A DNA stretch of 64,000 bases from Marinoscillum luteum (GTDB lineage Bacteria; Bacteroidota; Bacteroidia; Cytophagales; Cyclobacteriaceae), in the NCBI RefSeq assembly GCF_044005705.1, contig NZ_JBIPKE010000012.1:1-64000 (forward strand). The letters are read 5' to 3'. The position numbers and the translations under genes were made by a program. Shown here one piece after another: positions 16,016 through 24,658 of this stretch (the stretch's first letter is position 1; each line of letters opens with the position of its first letter). The notes beneath the pieces are model-generated. The model was not told the DNA's origin, did no database searches, and worked only from the letters and a program-made list of their open reading frames with translations.

Positions 16016-19000
16016 ATGGGAATTTTACAAATCATTCAATTTCGAGGATTTTTCACTCTTCTGATGCTGTGTGCCGCTGTGTTTACAGCCTCAGCTCAGG
16101 GTAGAGTAATCTCCGGCACCGTGACAGACGGTGGTGATGGCTCAGAGATGCCAGGTGCTACCATTCTGGAGAAAGGTACCAGCAATGGTACCATTACAGA
16201 TATCGATGGGAAGTATCAACTGACCATCACTGGGGATGATCCGGTTATCATTGTCTCCTTCGTAGGCTTTGAATCTAAAGAGATCAAAGTAGGAGCTCAG
16301 TCCGTGATCAATGTGTCTCTGGACATTTCGCTATCAGAACTCAGTGAAGTGGTGGTGATCGGGTATGGTGTTCAGCAAAAGCGTGTAGCCACGGGCTCCA
16401 TCTCCAAGGTAGACGCCAAGGACATTGAAGGATACAAGGTACCCAATGTACTGTCTGCTATTGACGGCCAGGTTTCTGGAGTCATTGCCGGTGAGTCTTC
16501 CGGACAGCCAGGGTCCAGCAAGTCTGTTTTCATTCGTGGGATCAGTACCAATGGCGACAATTCTCCACTATACGTGGTGGATGGTCTTACGGTAAGCGGT
16601 ATTGATAATCTCAATCCATCGGATATCGAGTCGGTGGATGTATTGAAAGATGCTGCATCTACGGCGATCTATGGGGCGAGAGCTGCCAACGGAGTGATCA
16701 TTATTACTACTAAAAAAGGTAAGGATGGCACTGGAGTGCTTTCTTATGAGGGATTCACTTCATTTTCTAATCCATGGAAAATGCCCGAAATGCTCAACTC
16801 TGAGCAGTATATCGAGCTTACACGTGAAAAGTTCGCCAATAGCAATAGAACAGCCGCTTTAGATGCACTTGGCTTTCCAAATGCCGGGGATGCCACTGCA
16901 AATACCAACTGGATGGATGTGATCACTGATCAGGCGACTATGATCAACCATCGCCTGACAGCTACGCTGAATAATTCATACATATCGCTCGACTACTGGG
17001 ATCAGCAAGGGGTGATCGGAGGTGATAAATCAAACTATAAGCGATATGCCATCCGACTGAATAGCACTAAGAAGGTGAATGATTACTTCACCGTAGGTCA
17101 GAATTTCTACCTCAACCGTACGGAAAATCAAAACCTGGGAGTGAACAATGCTTTTGGAACGATGGTGGCCGATGCCTTTGCGTATGACCCTACCACCGAT
17201 GTATACGACGCTGATGCAGAATATGGTTTTGCTCAGTCTAAATGGGTTCAGAAGGAATACATCAATCCATTGAGTCGCCTGTTCTTAGCGGACAATTCCG
17301 GGCATGCGGATCAGATTCAGGGCAATGCATACATAAAGTTTGAACCCATCAAGGGACTGACCTTTCAAAGTGATCTGGGTATTGATTTTAGCTGGTATGA
17401 TTACCGGTCCTTTACTCCAGACTACAATTATCACCCATCTTTCTTTAGTGTGAACAATAGTATTTCACAGGGATATGGATTTGGGCAAAGAATTCAGTTT
17501 GAAAATTACGCCAACTATACCAAAGATTTGGGTAATCACTCTCTGAACGTGGTACTGGGAACTTCTTATTTGGGATCGGAATTCCGCACAGCTGGAGGTT
17601 CCACACTGAATATTCCCGATGCGGCTAAGTTCAATGATCAGTTTCAGTACATAGACGCAGGTCAGGATACCAGTGATTTGGCTTTTGGCCGGGCCAGTGT
17701 GGATTATAGATTATTGAGCTACTACGGTCGTGTGATTTACGATTACCGTGATAAGTACCTCTTCAGTGTTACTCTTAGACGCGATGGATCGAGTCGGTTT
17801 GGAGCCAACAACCGCTGGGGATTCTTCCCTTCTATGTCTGCGGGTTGGGTGATTTCTGATGAAAATTTCTTTCCAACGAGTCCCATCAGTTTCCTAAAAA
17901 TCAGGTCGAGCTGGGGTGTGAATGGTAATGACAGGATAGGTGATCTGGGCTATTCCTCTCAAGTAGTGAACGCTTTCAGCTATGCGCTGGGTGTAGATCA
18001 TGCACTCAATCGTGGATCCGCTTTGGCCACTGTTCCTAACCCTAATCTGAAATGGGAGGAGAGTGTGCAGTTCGATGTGGGTTTGGAAATAAAACTCTTC
18101 AATGATCAGCTATCAGCAGAATTTGATTATTACGTCAAAACCACTAGGGATCTTTTGGGCAATGAAATTGTGCCAGGGTACCTGGGTGTCACGGATTTCC
18201 CTCTATCTAATCTTGGAGAGATTCAAAATAAAGGATTGGAAGCGTCAGTAGCATATAAGCAAAGAATTGGTGGACTTACATTGAACACCCGCTTAAACTA
18301 CACCACCTTTAAGAACACTGTAAATGAAGTACCTGGTTCATCTACCTACATCAACGGGTGGAGCTGGCCAGTGCGGAACGCTGCCATCACCAGAATGTCT
18401 GAAGGCGAACCTGTTGGCCACTTCGTGGGATACAAAACCCTGGGTATTTTCCAGAGTGAAGCAGATGTGTTTTCACACCTGAGCAGCAGCGGGGATGTAT
18501 TGCAGCCTGACGCATCACCTGGAGATTTGATTTTTGCAGACGTGAACAAAGATGGGGTGATCAATACGGATGACATTACCTCTATCGGATCTCCATGGCC
18601 AGATCACATCTTAGGGCTTAGCTTTTCTGCCAATTACAAAGGATTCGATTTCAGTGCACTTTTCTCCACACAAATAGGTCATGATATCTTCCGTACCTAT
18701 GAGCGATCGGACATCACTTTTACCAATTATCAAACCTTTTGGCTGGACAGATGGACTGAGGAGAACCGCAGTACTAAATACCCAAGATTGGTTTCTAATG
18801 ATCCAAATGGTAACCAGCGGCCTTCAGATTTCTATGTGGAAGATGGCTCATTTCTTCGTTTGAGAAACATCCAGATAGGCTACAATATTCCAGCATCCAT
18901 TTTGGAGAAAATTAAGCTGACTGGTGTGCGGGTGTACCTCTCTGGAAACAACCTGCTGACGGTTACCAATTACACCGGATTCGATCCTGAGATCGGTACC

Positions 19001-19087
19001 AACGGATGGATTCTTGACTCTGGAATAGACAAGGGGTATTATCCATCTAACAAGACCATTGGTGCGGGAGTGAAAATCACCATGTAA
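16016..19087 (+). CDS. SusC/RagA-type TonB-linked outer-membrane glycan transporter
   Basis: 1023 residues with a signal peptide (cleavage near ASAQG), a carboxypeptidase-regulatory-like domain (about 28-110, GRVISGTVTDGGDGSEMPGA) and a conserved VVVIGYGVQ stretch. The plug follows (about 115-240, VFIRGIST through IYGARAANGVIIITTKKG) and then a 22-strand-type TonB-dependent barrel to the C-terminal GAGVKITM. It imports oligosaccharides with TonB energy and forms a lidded complex with the SusD partner encoded 34 bp downstream. The neighbouring GH16 and GH3 enzymes suggest beta-1,3- or mixed-linkage glucan fragments. Confidence 0.96.
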   Translation: MGILQIIQFRGFFTLLMLCAAVFTASAQGRVISGTVTDGGDGSEMPGATILEKGTSNGTITDIDGKYQLTITGDDPVIIVSFVGFESKEIKVGAQSVINVSLDISLSELSEVVVIGYGVQQKRVATGSISKVDAKDIEGYKVPNVLSAIDGQVSGVIAGESSGQPGSSKSVFIRGISTNGDNSPLYVVDGLTVSGIDNLNPSDIESVDVLKDAASTAIYGARAANGVIIITTKKGKDGTGVLSYEGFTSFSNPWKMPEMLNSEQYIELTREKFANSNRTAALDALGFPNAGDATANTNWMDVITDQATMINHRLTATLNNSYISLDYWDQQGVIGGDKSNYKRYAIRLNSTKKVNDYFTVGQNFYLNRTENQNLGVNNAFGTMVADAFAYDPTTDVYDADAEYGFAQSKWVQKEYINPLSRLFLADNSGHADQIQGNAYIKFEPIKGLTFQSDLGIDFSWYDYRSFTPDYNYHPSFFSVNNSISQGYGFGQRIQFENYANYTKDLGNHSLNVVLGTSYLGSEFRTAGGSTLNIPDAAKFNDQFQYIDAGQDTSDLAFGRASVDYRLLSYYGRVIYDYRDKYLFSVTLRRDGSSRFGANNRWGFFPSMSAGWVISDENFFPTSPISFLKIRSSWGVNGNDRIGDLGYSSQVVNAFSYALGVDHALNRGSALATVPNPNLKWEESVQFDVGLEIKLFNDQLSAEFDYYVKTTRDLLGNEIVPGYLGVTDFPLSNLGEIQNKGLEASVAYKQRIGGLTLNTRLNYTTFKNTVNEVPGSSTYINGWSWPVRNAAITRMSEGEPVGHFVGYKTLGIFQSEADVFSHLSSSGDVLQPDASPGDLIFADVNKDGVINTDDITSIGSPWPDHILGLSFSANYKGFDFSALFSTQIGHDIFRTYERSDITFTNYQTFWLDRWTEENRSTKYPRLVSNDPNGNQRPSDFYVEDGSFLRLRNIQIGYNIPASILEKIKLTGVRVYLSGNNLLTVTNYTGFDPEIGTNGWILDSGIDKGYYPSNKTIGAGVKITM

Positions 19088-19121
19088 TTCAATGAACTAC
19101 GGGTTAAGAAAATTTAAAAAC

Positions 19122-20738
19122 ATGAAAGCATTCAAAATAATTATTATCGCCCTTATACTCTGTGTCGCTTGTAGTGAGGAGACTTTAGAGGTGAAGCCAG
19201 TGAATCAATACCTGTCAGAGAATTTCTATTCTACCAATGAACAGGTTTATGCGGCCCTCATCGCGGCGTACGACCCCATAGGGTGGTCTATGGCCTTTGG
19301 TCAGTGGGTTTCACCTGTGATGTTTGGTGAGATCAGATCGGACAATGCCAATGCTGGCGGGGATCCTTCAGACAATGACCAGCCTGCGTGGCAGGAGCTG
19401 GATGATTTTAGGGAAACCAACACCAATACCCTGCTGCAGCCGATCTATCGTAAGCACTATATTGGTGTTTTCAGAGCCAACCTGGTGATTCTTCAGACTG
19501 AACTGGCCACTCCTGAGGTAGAGCGCTACAAAGCCGAGGCTAAGTTTTTGAGAGCATATTATCACTTCGAACTTTTCAGACATTTTGGACCTCTGCCAGT
19601 AGTCACGGAGCTGCTAACACCAGATGATATCAATCTGGAGCGAAGCACTATGACCGAGATGATGACGGCCATTACCGATGACCTGAAGGCTGCCATAGAT
19701 GTATTGCCCACTACATTATCAGATGTGGAGGTTGGAAGAGCATCAAGGGGTACTGCGCAGGCGTTGTTAGGCAAAGTGTACCTGTATTGGGCTGATTTGG
19801 ATGGTGACGATCCTGCCAAATTTGACCTGGCTGCCCAGTATCTCCAGGAAGTTGTGAACTCAGGTCAGTATGCGTTGGTGGATGACTTTTCTACTTTGTT
19901 TGATTACGGTACCAAAAATCCAATAGAATCTGTTTTGGAGATTCAGCATACGAACCTATGGCCTGGTGATTGGGGCTGGTTTGAAGGCATCGAAGCGAAT
20001 GGAATATTGCAGCTATGCGGAATTCGCGGGCTGTGTTCTGGTCACCCTGAGTATGCAGCCGGGTGGGGATTCATGTTACCTACTCAGGATTTGAATGACC
20101 ATTTTCTTCCGGATGATCAATATAGGAGAGATGTGGCTATTGTGTCGATACCAGAGCTTACTCAGGAGGTGGCAGATGCCGGAGCGGCGGATTGCGGTGT
20201 TGTAGTAGACATTACTCAGGTCAACCCTCAGGATCATACGGGGTTCTGGCAGCAGAAATTCTCAAACTACAAAGCTTACAATGGCAATAACGTGAATGGG
20301 GGAGACCCTAACCTGACCAAGGATGCGAATACCTATGCCATCAGATATGCTGACGTTCTCCTCATGCTGGCAGAAGCACTGCACAGAGGATCAGGTTCTG
20401 ATGGGAATGCACTTACCTATATAGATATGGTGCGTGAGCGTGCTGCAGGCCCCGGTGATAATACCGGGAGTTTCAAGACTGGGCAGACCATCATGACTGA
20501 GCAAAACTGGACATTGCTGGATCTGATTTGGTATGAGCGCAGAGCTGAGCTGGCGGGCGAAGGTGATCGCTGGTATGACCTGGTCAGGAGTGGCAGAGCT
20601 ACATCAGATCTTTTCAGTGGTGACCCGATTCGTTCTGGCAATCTGGATCCTCAAAAAGTATGGATTCCTGTGGCGCTGGAAGAAACCAGTGTGGCACATC
20701 AGATCTCCACCTATCCAGAAAACGAACTTTTCCAATAA
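19122..20738 (+). CDS. SusD/RagB-type surface glycan-binding lipoprotein
   Basis: The ATG at 19122 is preferred (538 residues) because it places a lipoprotein signal at the start (MKAFKIIIIALILCVAC, lipid-bearing Cys17). An in-frame ATG at 19092 would add ten residues. The body shows SusD features: TPR-like helices (FLRAYYHFELFRHFGPLPVV), a conserved TAQALLGKVYLYWA segment, and C-terminal YADVLLMLAEAL and RRAELAGEGDRWYDLVRSG. It caps the SusC barrel and delivers glycan to it. It lies 34 bp after susC and is probably cotranscribed with it. Confidence 0.95.
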   Translation: MKAFKIIIIALILCVACSEETLEVKPVNQYLSENFYSTNEQVYAALIAAYDPIGWSMAFGQWVSPVMFGEIRSDNANAGGDPSDNDQPAWQELDDFRETNTNTLLQPIYRKHYIGVFRANLVILQTELATPEVERYKAEAKFLRAYYHFELFRHFGPLPVVTELLTPDDINLERSTMTEMMTAITDDLKAAIDVLPTTLSDVEVGRASRGTAQALLGKVYLYWADLDGDDPAKFDLAAQYLQEVVNSGQYALVDDFSTLFDYGTKNPIESVLEIQHTNLWPGDWGWFEGIEANGILQLCGIRGLCSGHPEYAAGWGFMLPTQDLNDHFLPDDQYRRDVAIVSIPELTQEVADAGAADCGVVVDITQVNPQDHTGFWQQKFSNYKAYNGNNVNGGDPNLTKDANTYAIRYADVLLMLAEALHRGSGSDGNALTYIDMVRERAAGPGDNTGSFKTGQTIMTEQNWTLLDLIWYERRAELAGEGDRWYDLVRSGRATSDLFSGDPIRSGNLDPQKVWIPVALEETSVAHQISTYPENELFQ

Positions 20739-20777
20739 TTAAAAGAACCCAAATCAATTAATCTAAACTTAAATCTA

Positions 20778-22523
20778 ATGAAGAAGCAAATGAAAAATTA
20801 TATCCGAAATGGATGGCTTTTAATGAGTGCGCTTACACTTGTTTTTCTGGCCTCATGTAATGAAGACGAGCCAGAGCCCAAAGAAGTGGTTGCGAGTTTT
20901 CAGTTTGAACTTGGCGAGACTAACTTCCTGGAAGTAACTTTTACAAATTTCTCTCAAAACGCCACAACTTATGCATGGGATTTTGGTGATGGCGAGACAT
21001 CTAACGAGGAAAATCCGGTACACTCCTATGCAGCAGCAGATACTTATGAAGTAAAGCTTACAGCCACCAATGATGCCGGTGAATCAGCTACAAGAACTCA
21101 GTCAATTACCCTATCTGATCCGGACGAAGAACTGACTAAATTGGCAGGTGTGGAATCCAAAACATGGATTCTTCAGAGAGAGGGAGTAGTATTGGGTATA
21201 GGGCCAGCTGGCGGTGATACCCAGTGGTGGAGTTTCGGTGGTGTGACCCCACATGGTGATCGTCCTTGTATTTTGGATGATGAGTATACATTTAACCGTG
21301 CGGACCTTTCCTTTGACAAAAACACGAATGGAACCCTCTTTACAGACGGAACTGGAAATGGCGGATGGAATAATACCGTGCCAGATGTGTGTAACAGTGA
21401 GTCTACTGTGGATTGGATGTCTGAGGGAAGCATCGATATGAGCGCTTACAAGAGTGGTGGAGATTATACATTTGAGTTGAGCAGTAATACATTGACTATT
21501 TCAGGCGATGGTGTTTACATAGGTTTGGCCAATAAGACCAATGCTGGTGATATAGGTACTGGGCAAAGCCCTCAAAATAAGATTGTTTACTCAATCATTA
21601 AATTGGTGGATCATGATGATGTGGATTCACTGCAGCTGGCTATGCAAGTAGACGGAGGGGATGTCTACTGGAGTTTTTTCCTTGTGCATTATGATGATGC
21701 TTCTTTGATGCCTCCAATTCCTTCAGCTGAGCCTAGAGCAGTATTTTCATCAGCCGCTGAAAATCTGGTAGTGACCTTCACTAACTCATCAGCCAATGCG
21801 ACAAGCTACGCGTGGGATTTCGGCGATGGTGGTACTTCTACAGATGAAAATCCGGTACACACTTATGCAGAAGCTGGTGATTACGATGTAACACTTACTG
21901 CCAAAGATGACAATGGTTTGACTTCAAGCGTAACACAAACAGTTTCTGTAAGTGCAGCTACTTATTCATCTGAAATATGGGCGTCTGCTGAGGGCAAAGT
22001 ATGGACACTTGCCCCTGTGGCTGGAGCTTTCAGAGTAGGCCCGGCTATTGGAAGTGGAGAGTGGTTTGCCAGCTCCGCCGATGATGCCACTGCTCGTGCT
22101 TGCCAGTATGATGATGAGTTTATATTTGCAACAGATGGCTCCTTTACCTTTGACTCCAAAGGGGCAATGTATGGCGAAGGCTTTATGGGTGTTGATCCTG
22201 CCGGATGTGTGAATGATGGGGATATCGGTGGAGTTTATGCAGGTTTCGTGACCAGCACTGGTTACACCTTTGCCACCACTGACGCTACAGACACAGATCG
22301 AGCATCTGTTACCGTCACAGGTACTGGCGCCTTCCTTGGATTTAATAAAGGATATAATGGTGGAGAGTACAATGGCTCAGACGCTGCACTCCAGGGAGCT
22401 ACCACCTACAAAATCTTCTCCTACTTTAACGACGGTACAGTAGAGAGAGTGGATGTAGCTGTGGATATCTCTGCAGAGCAGAACGGAACAGCCTGGTGGA
22501 CGATGATTTTGCAAGCGCAGTAA
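20778..22523 (+). CDS. PKD-domain surface glycan-binding lipoprotein with internal duplication
   Basis: 581 residues with a lipoprotein signal (LTLVFLASCNEDEPE). Two PKD domains (about 38-112 and 318-393; both contain YAWDFGDG) each precede a ~180-residue beta-rich module. The modules are alike: a KxWxL start, GPA(I/G)G, (R/A)xC-x2-DDE(Y/F)xF, an aromatic-rich end. The protein is thus two copies of PKD plus module. Its place after SusC/SusD, its lipid anchor and its PKD folds fit a surface glycan-binding protein of SusE/F-like role, as in laminarin loci of marine Bacteroidota. The C-terminal module matches no family that I can name, so binding is inferred. A strong terminator follows at 22544. 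Confidence 0.85.
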   Translation: MKKQMKNYIRNGWLLMSALTLVFLASCNEDEPEPKEVVASFQFELGETNFLEVTFTNFSQNATTYAWDFGDGETSNEENPVHSYAAADTYEVKLTATNDAGESATRTQSITLSDPDEELTKLAGVESKTWILQREGVVLGIGPAGGDTQWWSFGGVTPHGDRPCILDDEYTFNRADLSFDKNTNGTLFTDGTGNGGWNNTVPDVCNSESTVDWMSEGSIDMSAYKSGGDYTFELSSNTLTISGDGVYIGLANKTNAGDIGTGQSPQNKIVYSIIKLVDHDDVDSLQLAMQVDGGDVYWSFFLVHYDDASLMPPIPSAEPRAVFSSAAENLVVTFTNSSANATSYAWDFGDGGTSTDENPVHTYAEAGDYDVTLTAKDDNGLTSSVTQTVSVSAATYSSEIWASAEGKVWTLAPVAGAFRVGPAIGSGEWFASSADDATARACQYDDEFIFATDGSFTFDSKGAMYGEGFMGVDPAGCVNDGDIGGVYAGFVTSTGYTFATTDATDTDRASVTVTGTGAFLGFNKGYNGGEYNGSDAALQGATTYKIFSYFNDGTVERVDVAVDISAEQNGTAWWTMILQAQ

Positions 22524-22543
22524 TACTTCTTCATATTTACTTC

Positions 22544-22578
22544 AAAATCGGGTGTTCTTGAAACACCCGATTTTATTA
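22544..22578 (+). terminator. Hairpin between the glycan-binding gene and the first GH16 gene
   Basis: A perfect 13-bp stem, AAAATCGGGTGTT (22544-22556) with AACACCCGATTTT (22562-22574), and a five-base loop. The T-run is interrupted (TTTTATTACCTTTTT). It divides SusC/SusD/PKD from the enzyme genes and may act as a partial terminator or RNA-stability element. Confidence 0.7.
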
Positions 22579-22604
22579 CCTTTTTAATTAGAAAAATAGA
22601 ATAA

Positions 22605-23804
22605 ATGCAGTTCTTAAAAAGAAGCTTCTTACCCTCATTGCTCATTTTATCACTTCTTAGCTGTGATTCCAAAGAAGGTGAGCCCTCACCTCAATTACCC
22701 GGTATTTCGATCAATGATCTCGAAATCTCCGAAAGAAAGGAAGATTTTAGCATCACCCTGGATGTTACACTTTCTGAAGTTTCAGCTGACCTGGTTGTTG
22801 TTTCATACGAAACCATGGAGGGATCTGCTGTGGCTAACCAAGACTTTAAACACATCACTGGACAACTTATTTTTCAAGCTGGTTCGGTACGTGAAAGCAT
22901 CACTATAACAATACTGGGTGATGAAAAAATGGAGGACGATGAGTCCTTCTCGATACTTCTTTTTGATCCGGCAAATGCCGTAATGAATGATAGTTCGGCG
23001 TTGATCGTCATCAAAAACTTTGACACTACACCACCACCCAACGAGCTTGTGATCCCAACTCAGGGGTACACCTCACCAGAGAGTTATGACGGTTGGAATC
23101 TTGTATGGCAGGATGAGTTCGATCAGGAATCTCTCAATACCGAAGATTGGACCTACGAGATTGGCAACGGCCATAGTGGGTGGGGAAATAATGAACTGGA
23201 ATATTATACAAATGAGAATACCTCTATGGTGGATGGCAACCTGGTGATTACTGCCAGGAAGGAATCAAGAGGAGGGTACCACTATACATCATCGAGAATC
23301 ATCACCAAGAACAAACAGGAATTTAAGTATGGACGGATGGATATCAGAGCCGTGTTGCCCTTTGGTCAGGGTATCTGGCCTGCATTGTGGATGCTGGGTG
23401 CTAACATTGATCAGGTAAGCTGGCCGGCTTGTGGTGAAATTGACATTATGGAGTTGATTGGAGGGAACAATCGGGACAATACTACACACGGAACTGCTCA
23501 CTGGAGCGGCGCCAATGGGTATGCCAACTATGGGGGAAGCAAGAAGTTAAGCTCCGGAATATTCGCAGATGAATATCATGTATTTTCTGTTATCTGGAAT
23601 GAAAGTTCTATCACGTGGCTACTCGATGGAGTCGAATTTCATGTGATAGACACCACCCCGGCAGATCTTTCTGAGTTTAGAAATGACTTCTTTTTCATAT
23701 TTAATGTGGCCGTAGGGGGAAATTGGCCGGGAAGTCCTAATACGAGTACTGTTTTCCCACAATACATGATTGTGGACTACATTCGCGTCTTTCAGACACA
23801 ATAG
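22605..23804 (+). CDS. GH16 endo-beta-glucanase (laminarinase-like) lipoprotein with Calx-beta domain
   Basis: 399 residues with a lipoprotein signal (LLILSLLSCDSKEGE). Residues ~32-135 resemble a Calx-beta domain (ISERKEDFSITLDVTLSEVS through DDESFSILLFDPANA). A GH16 domain fills about 160-399, starting YDGWNLVWQDEFD, with the catalytic signature GEIDIMELIG: nucleophile Glu278, Asp280 and acid/base Glu283. The extra methionine in EIDIME is typical of laminarinase-type GH16, which cut internal beta-1,3 or mixed-linkage glucan bonds. The lipid anchor suggests it works at the outer membrane, feeding the SusC/SusD importer. The next GH16 gene starts 16 bp later. Confidence 0.94.
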   Translation: MQFLKRSFLPSLLILSLLSCDSKEGEPSPQLPGISINDLEISERKEDFSITLDVTLSEVSADLVVVSYETMEGSAVANQDFKHITGQLIFQAGSVRESITITILGDEKMEDDESFSILLFDPANAVMNDSSALIVIKNFDTTPPPNELVIPTQGYTSPESYDGWNLVWQDEFDQESLNTEDWTYEIGNGHSGWGNNELEYYTNENTSMVDGNLVITARKESRGGYHYTSSRIITKNKQEFKYGRMDIRAVLPFGQGIWPALWMLGANIDQVSWPACGEIDIMELIGGNNRDNTTHGTAHWSGANGYANYGGSKKLSSGIFADEYHVFSVIWNESSITWLLDGVEFHVIDTTPADLSEFRNDFFFIFNVAVGGNWPGSPNTSTVFPQYMIVDYIRVFQTQ

Positions 23805-23820
23805 AAACTAATACAGTAAA

Positions 23821-24654
23821 ATGATTAATTTATTAAAGTGGATACCTGGGGTACTTATTACCTCTCTGACCTTATACAGTTGCTCGCAAGTGAAGAGTGG
23901 AAGCCTTTCAGAACAACCTGAGGAAAAGAGATTGGAATTGGTGTGGGAGGATGACTTTACAGATCCTGTACTTGATGATGAGAAGTGGACCGCTACGATC
24001 GGCGATGGATGTCCTGATTTTTGTGGTTTTGGAAACAATGAGCTGCAGTATTATTCTGACCGGGAGAAAAACTTAAGAATCGAAGACGGCAAGCTGATCA
24101 TTCAGGCCTTAAAGGATACCTTGGGCAATGGTGGCTATTCGAGTGCGAAGATCGTGACTAAGGGCAAGGGTGATTGGAAGTACGGTAAAGTGCTGGTGCG
24201 GGCAAAGGTTCCTTATGGGCGTGGGACCTGGCCAGCTATATGGATGCTGCCTACCATGGATGGAGAAAGAAAATGGCCTCTGGATGGAGAAATTGACATT
24301 ATGGAGCATGTAGGCTACAATCAGGGAATGATTTACGGCACCATCCATTCCAAGAAGTATAACCATCTCATAGGTACACAAAAGGTGGACAGTATAGCCT
24401 TGCCGGATGCTCATGAAACCTTTCATGACTATGGTTTTGAGTGGTCGGAAGAGTCCATGACCTGGTCCATCGATTCAGAACCTTATTATACCATTCACAA
24501 GGGGGATGAAGGCTACGAAGGATGGCCTTTTGATCAGCCGTTTCACCTTATTTTCAACCTGGCTGTAGGAGGAAATTGGGGTGGGAAATATGGTATCGAA
24601 GACAGTATCTGGCCTCAGACCCTTGAAATAGATTTTGTAAAAATTTACCAATAA
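23821..24654 (+). CDS. GH16 endo-beta-glucanase (laminarinase-like) lipoprotein, catalytic domain only
   Basis: 277 residues with a lipoprotein signal (LTLYSCSQVKSG) and a GH16 domain from LVWEDDFTDPV to the end. The catalytic residues are Glu157, Asp159 and Glu162 in GEIDIMEHVG, followed by IYGTIHSKKYN, a segment usual in bacterial laminarinases. It lacks the Calx-beta domain of its neighbour. It is probably a second endo-acting enzyme with a different preference or location. It lies 16 bp after the first GH16 gene and 4 bp before the GH3 gene, one operon. Confidence 0.95.
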   Translation: MINLLKWIPGVLITSLTLYSCSQVKSGSLSEQPEEKRLELVWEDDFTDPVLDDEKWTATIGDGCPDFCGFGNNELQYYSDREKNLRIEDGKLIIQALKDTLGNGGYSSAKIVTKGKGDWKYGKVLVRAKVPYGRGTWPAIWMLPTMDGERKWPLDGEIDIMEHVGYNQGMIYGTIHSKKYNHLIGTQKVDSIALPDAHETFHDYGFEWSEESMTWSIDSEPYYTIHKGDEGYEGWPFDQPFHLIFNLAVGGNWGGKYGIEDSIWPQTLEIDFVKIYQ

Positions 24655-24658
24655 GCAC

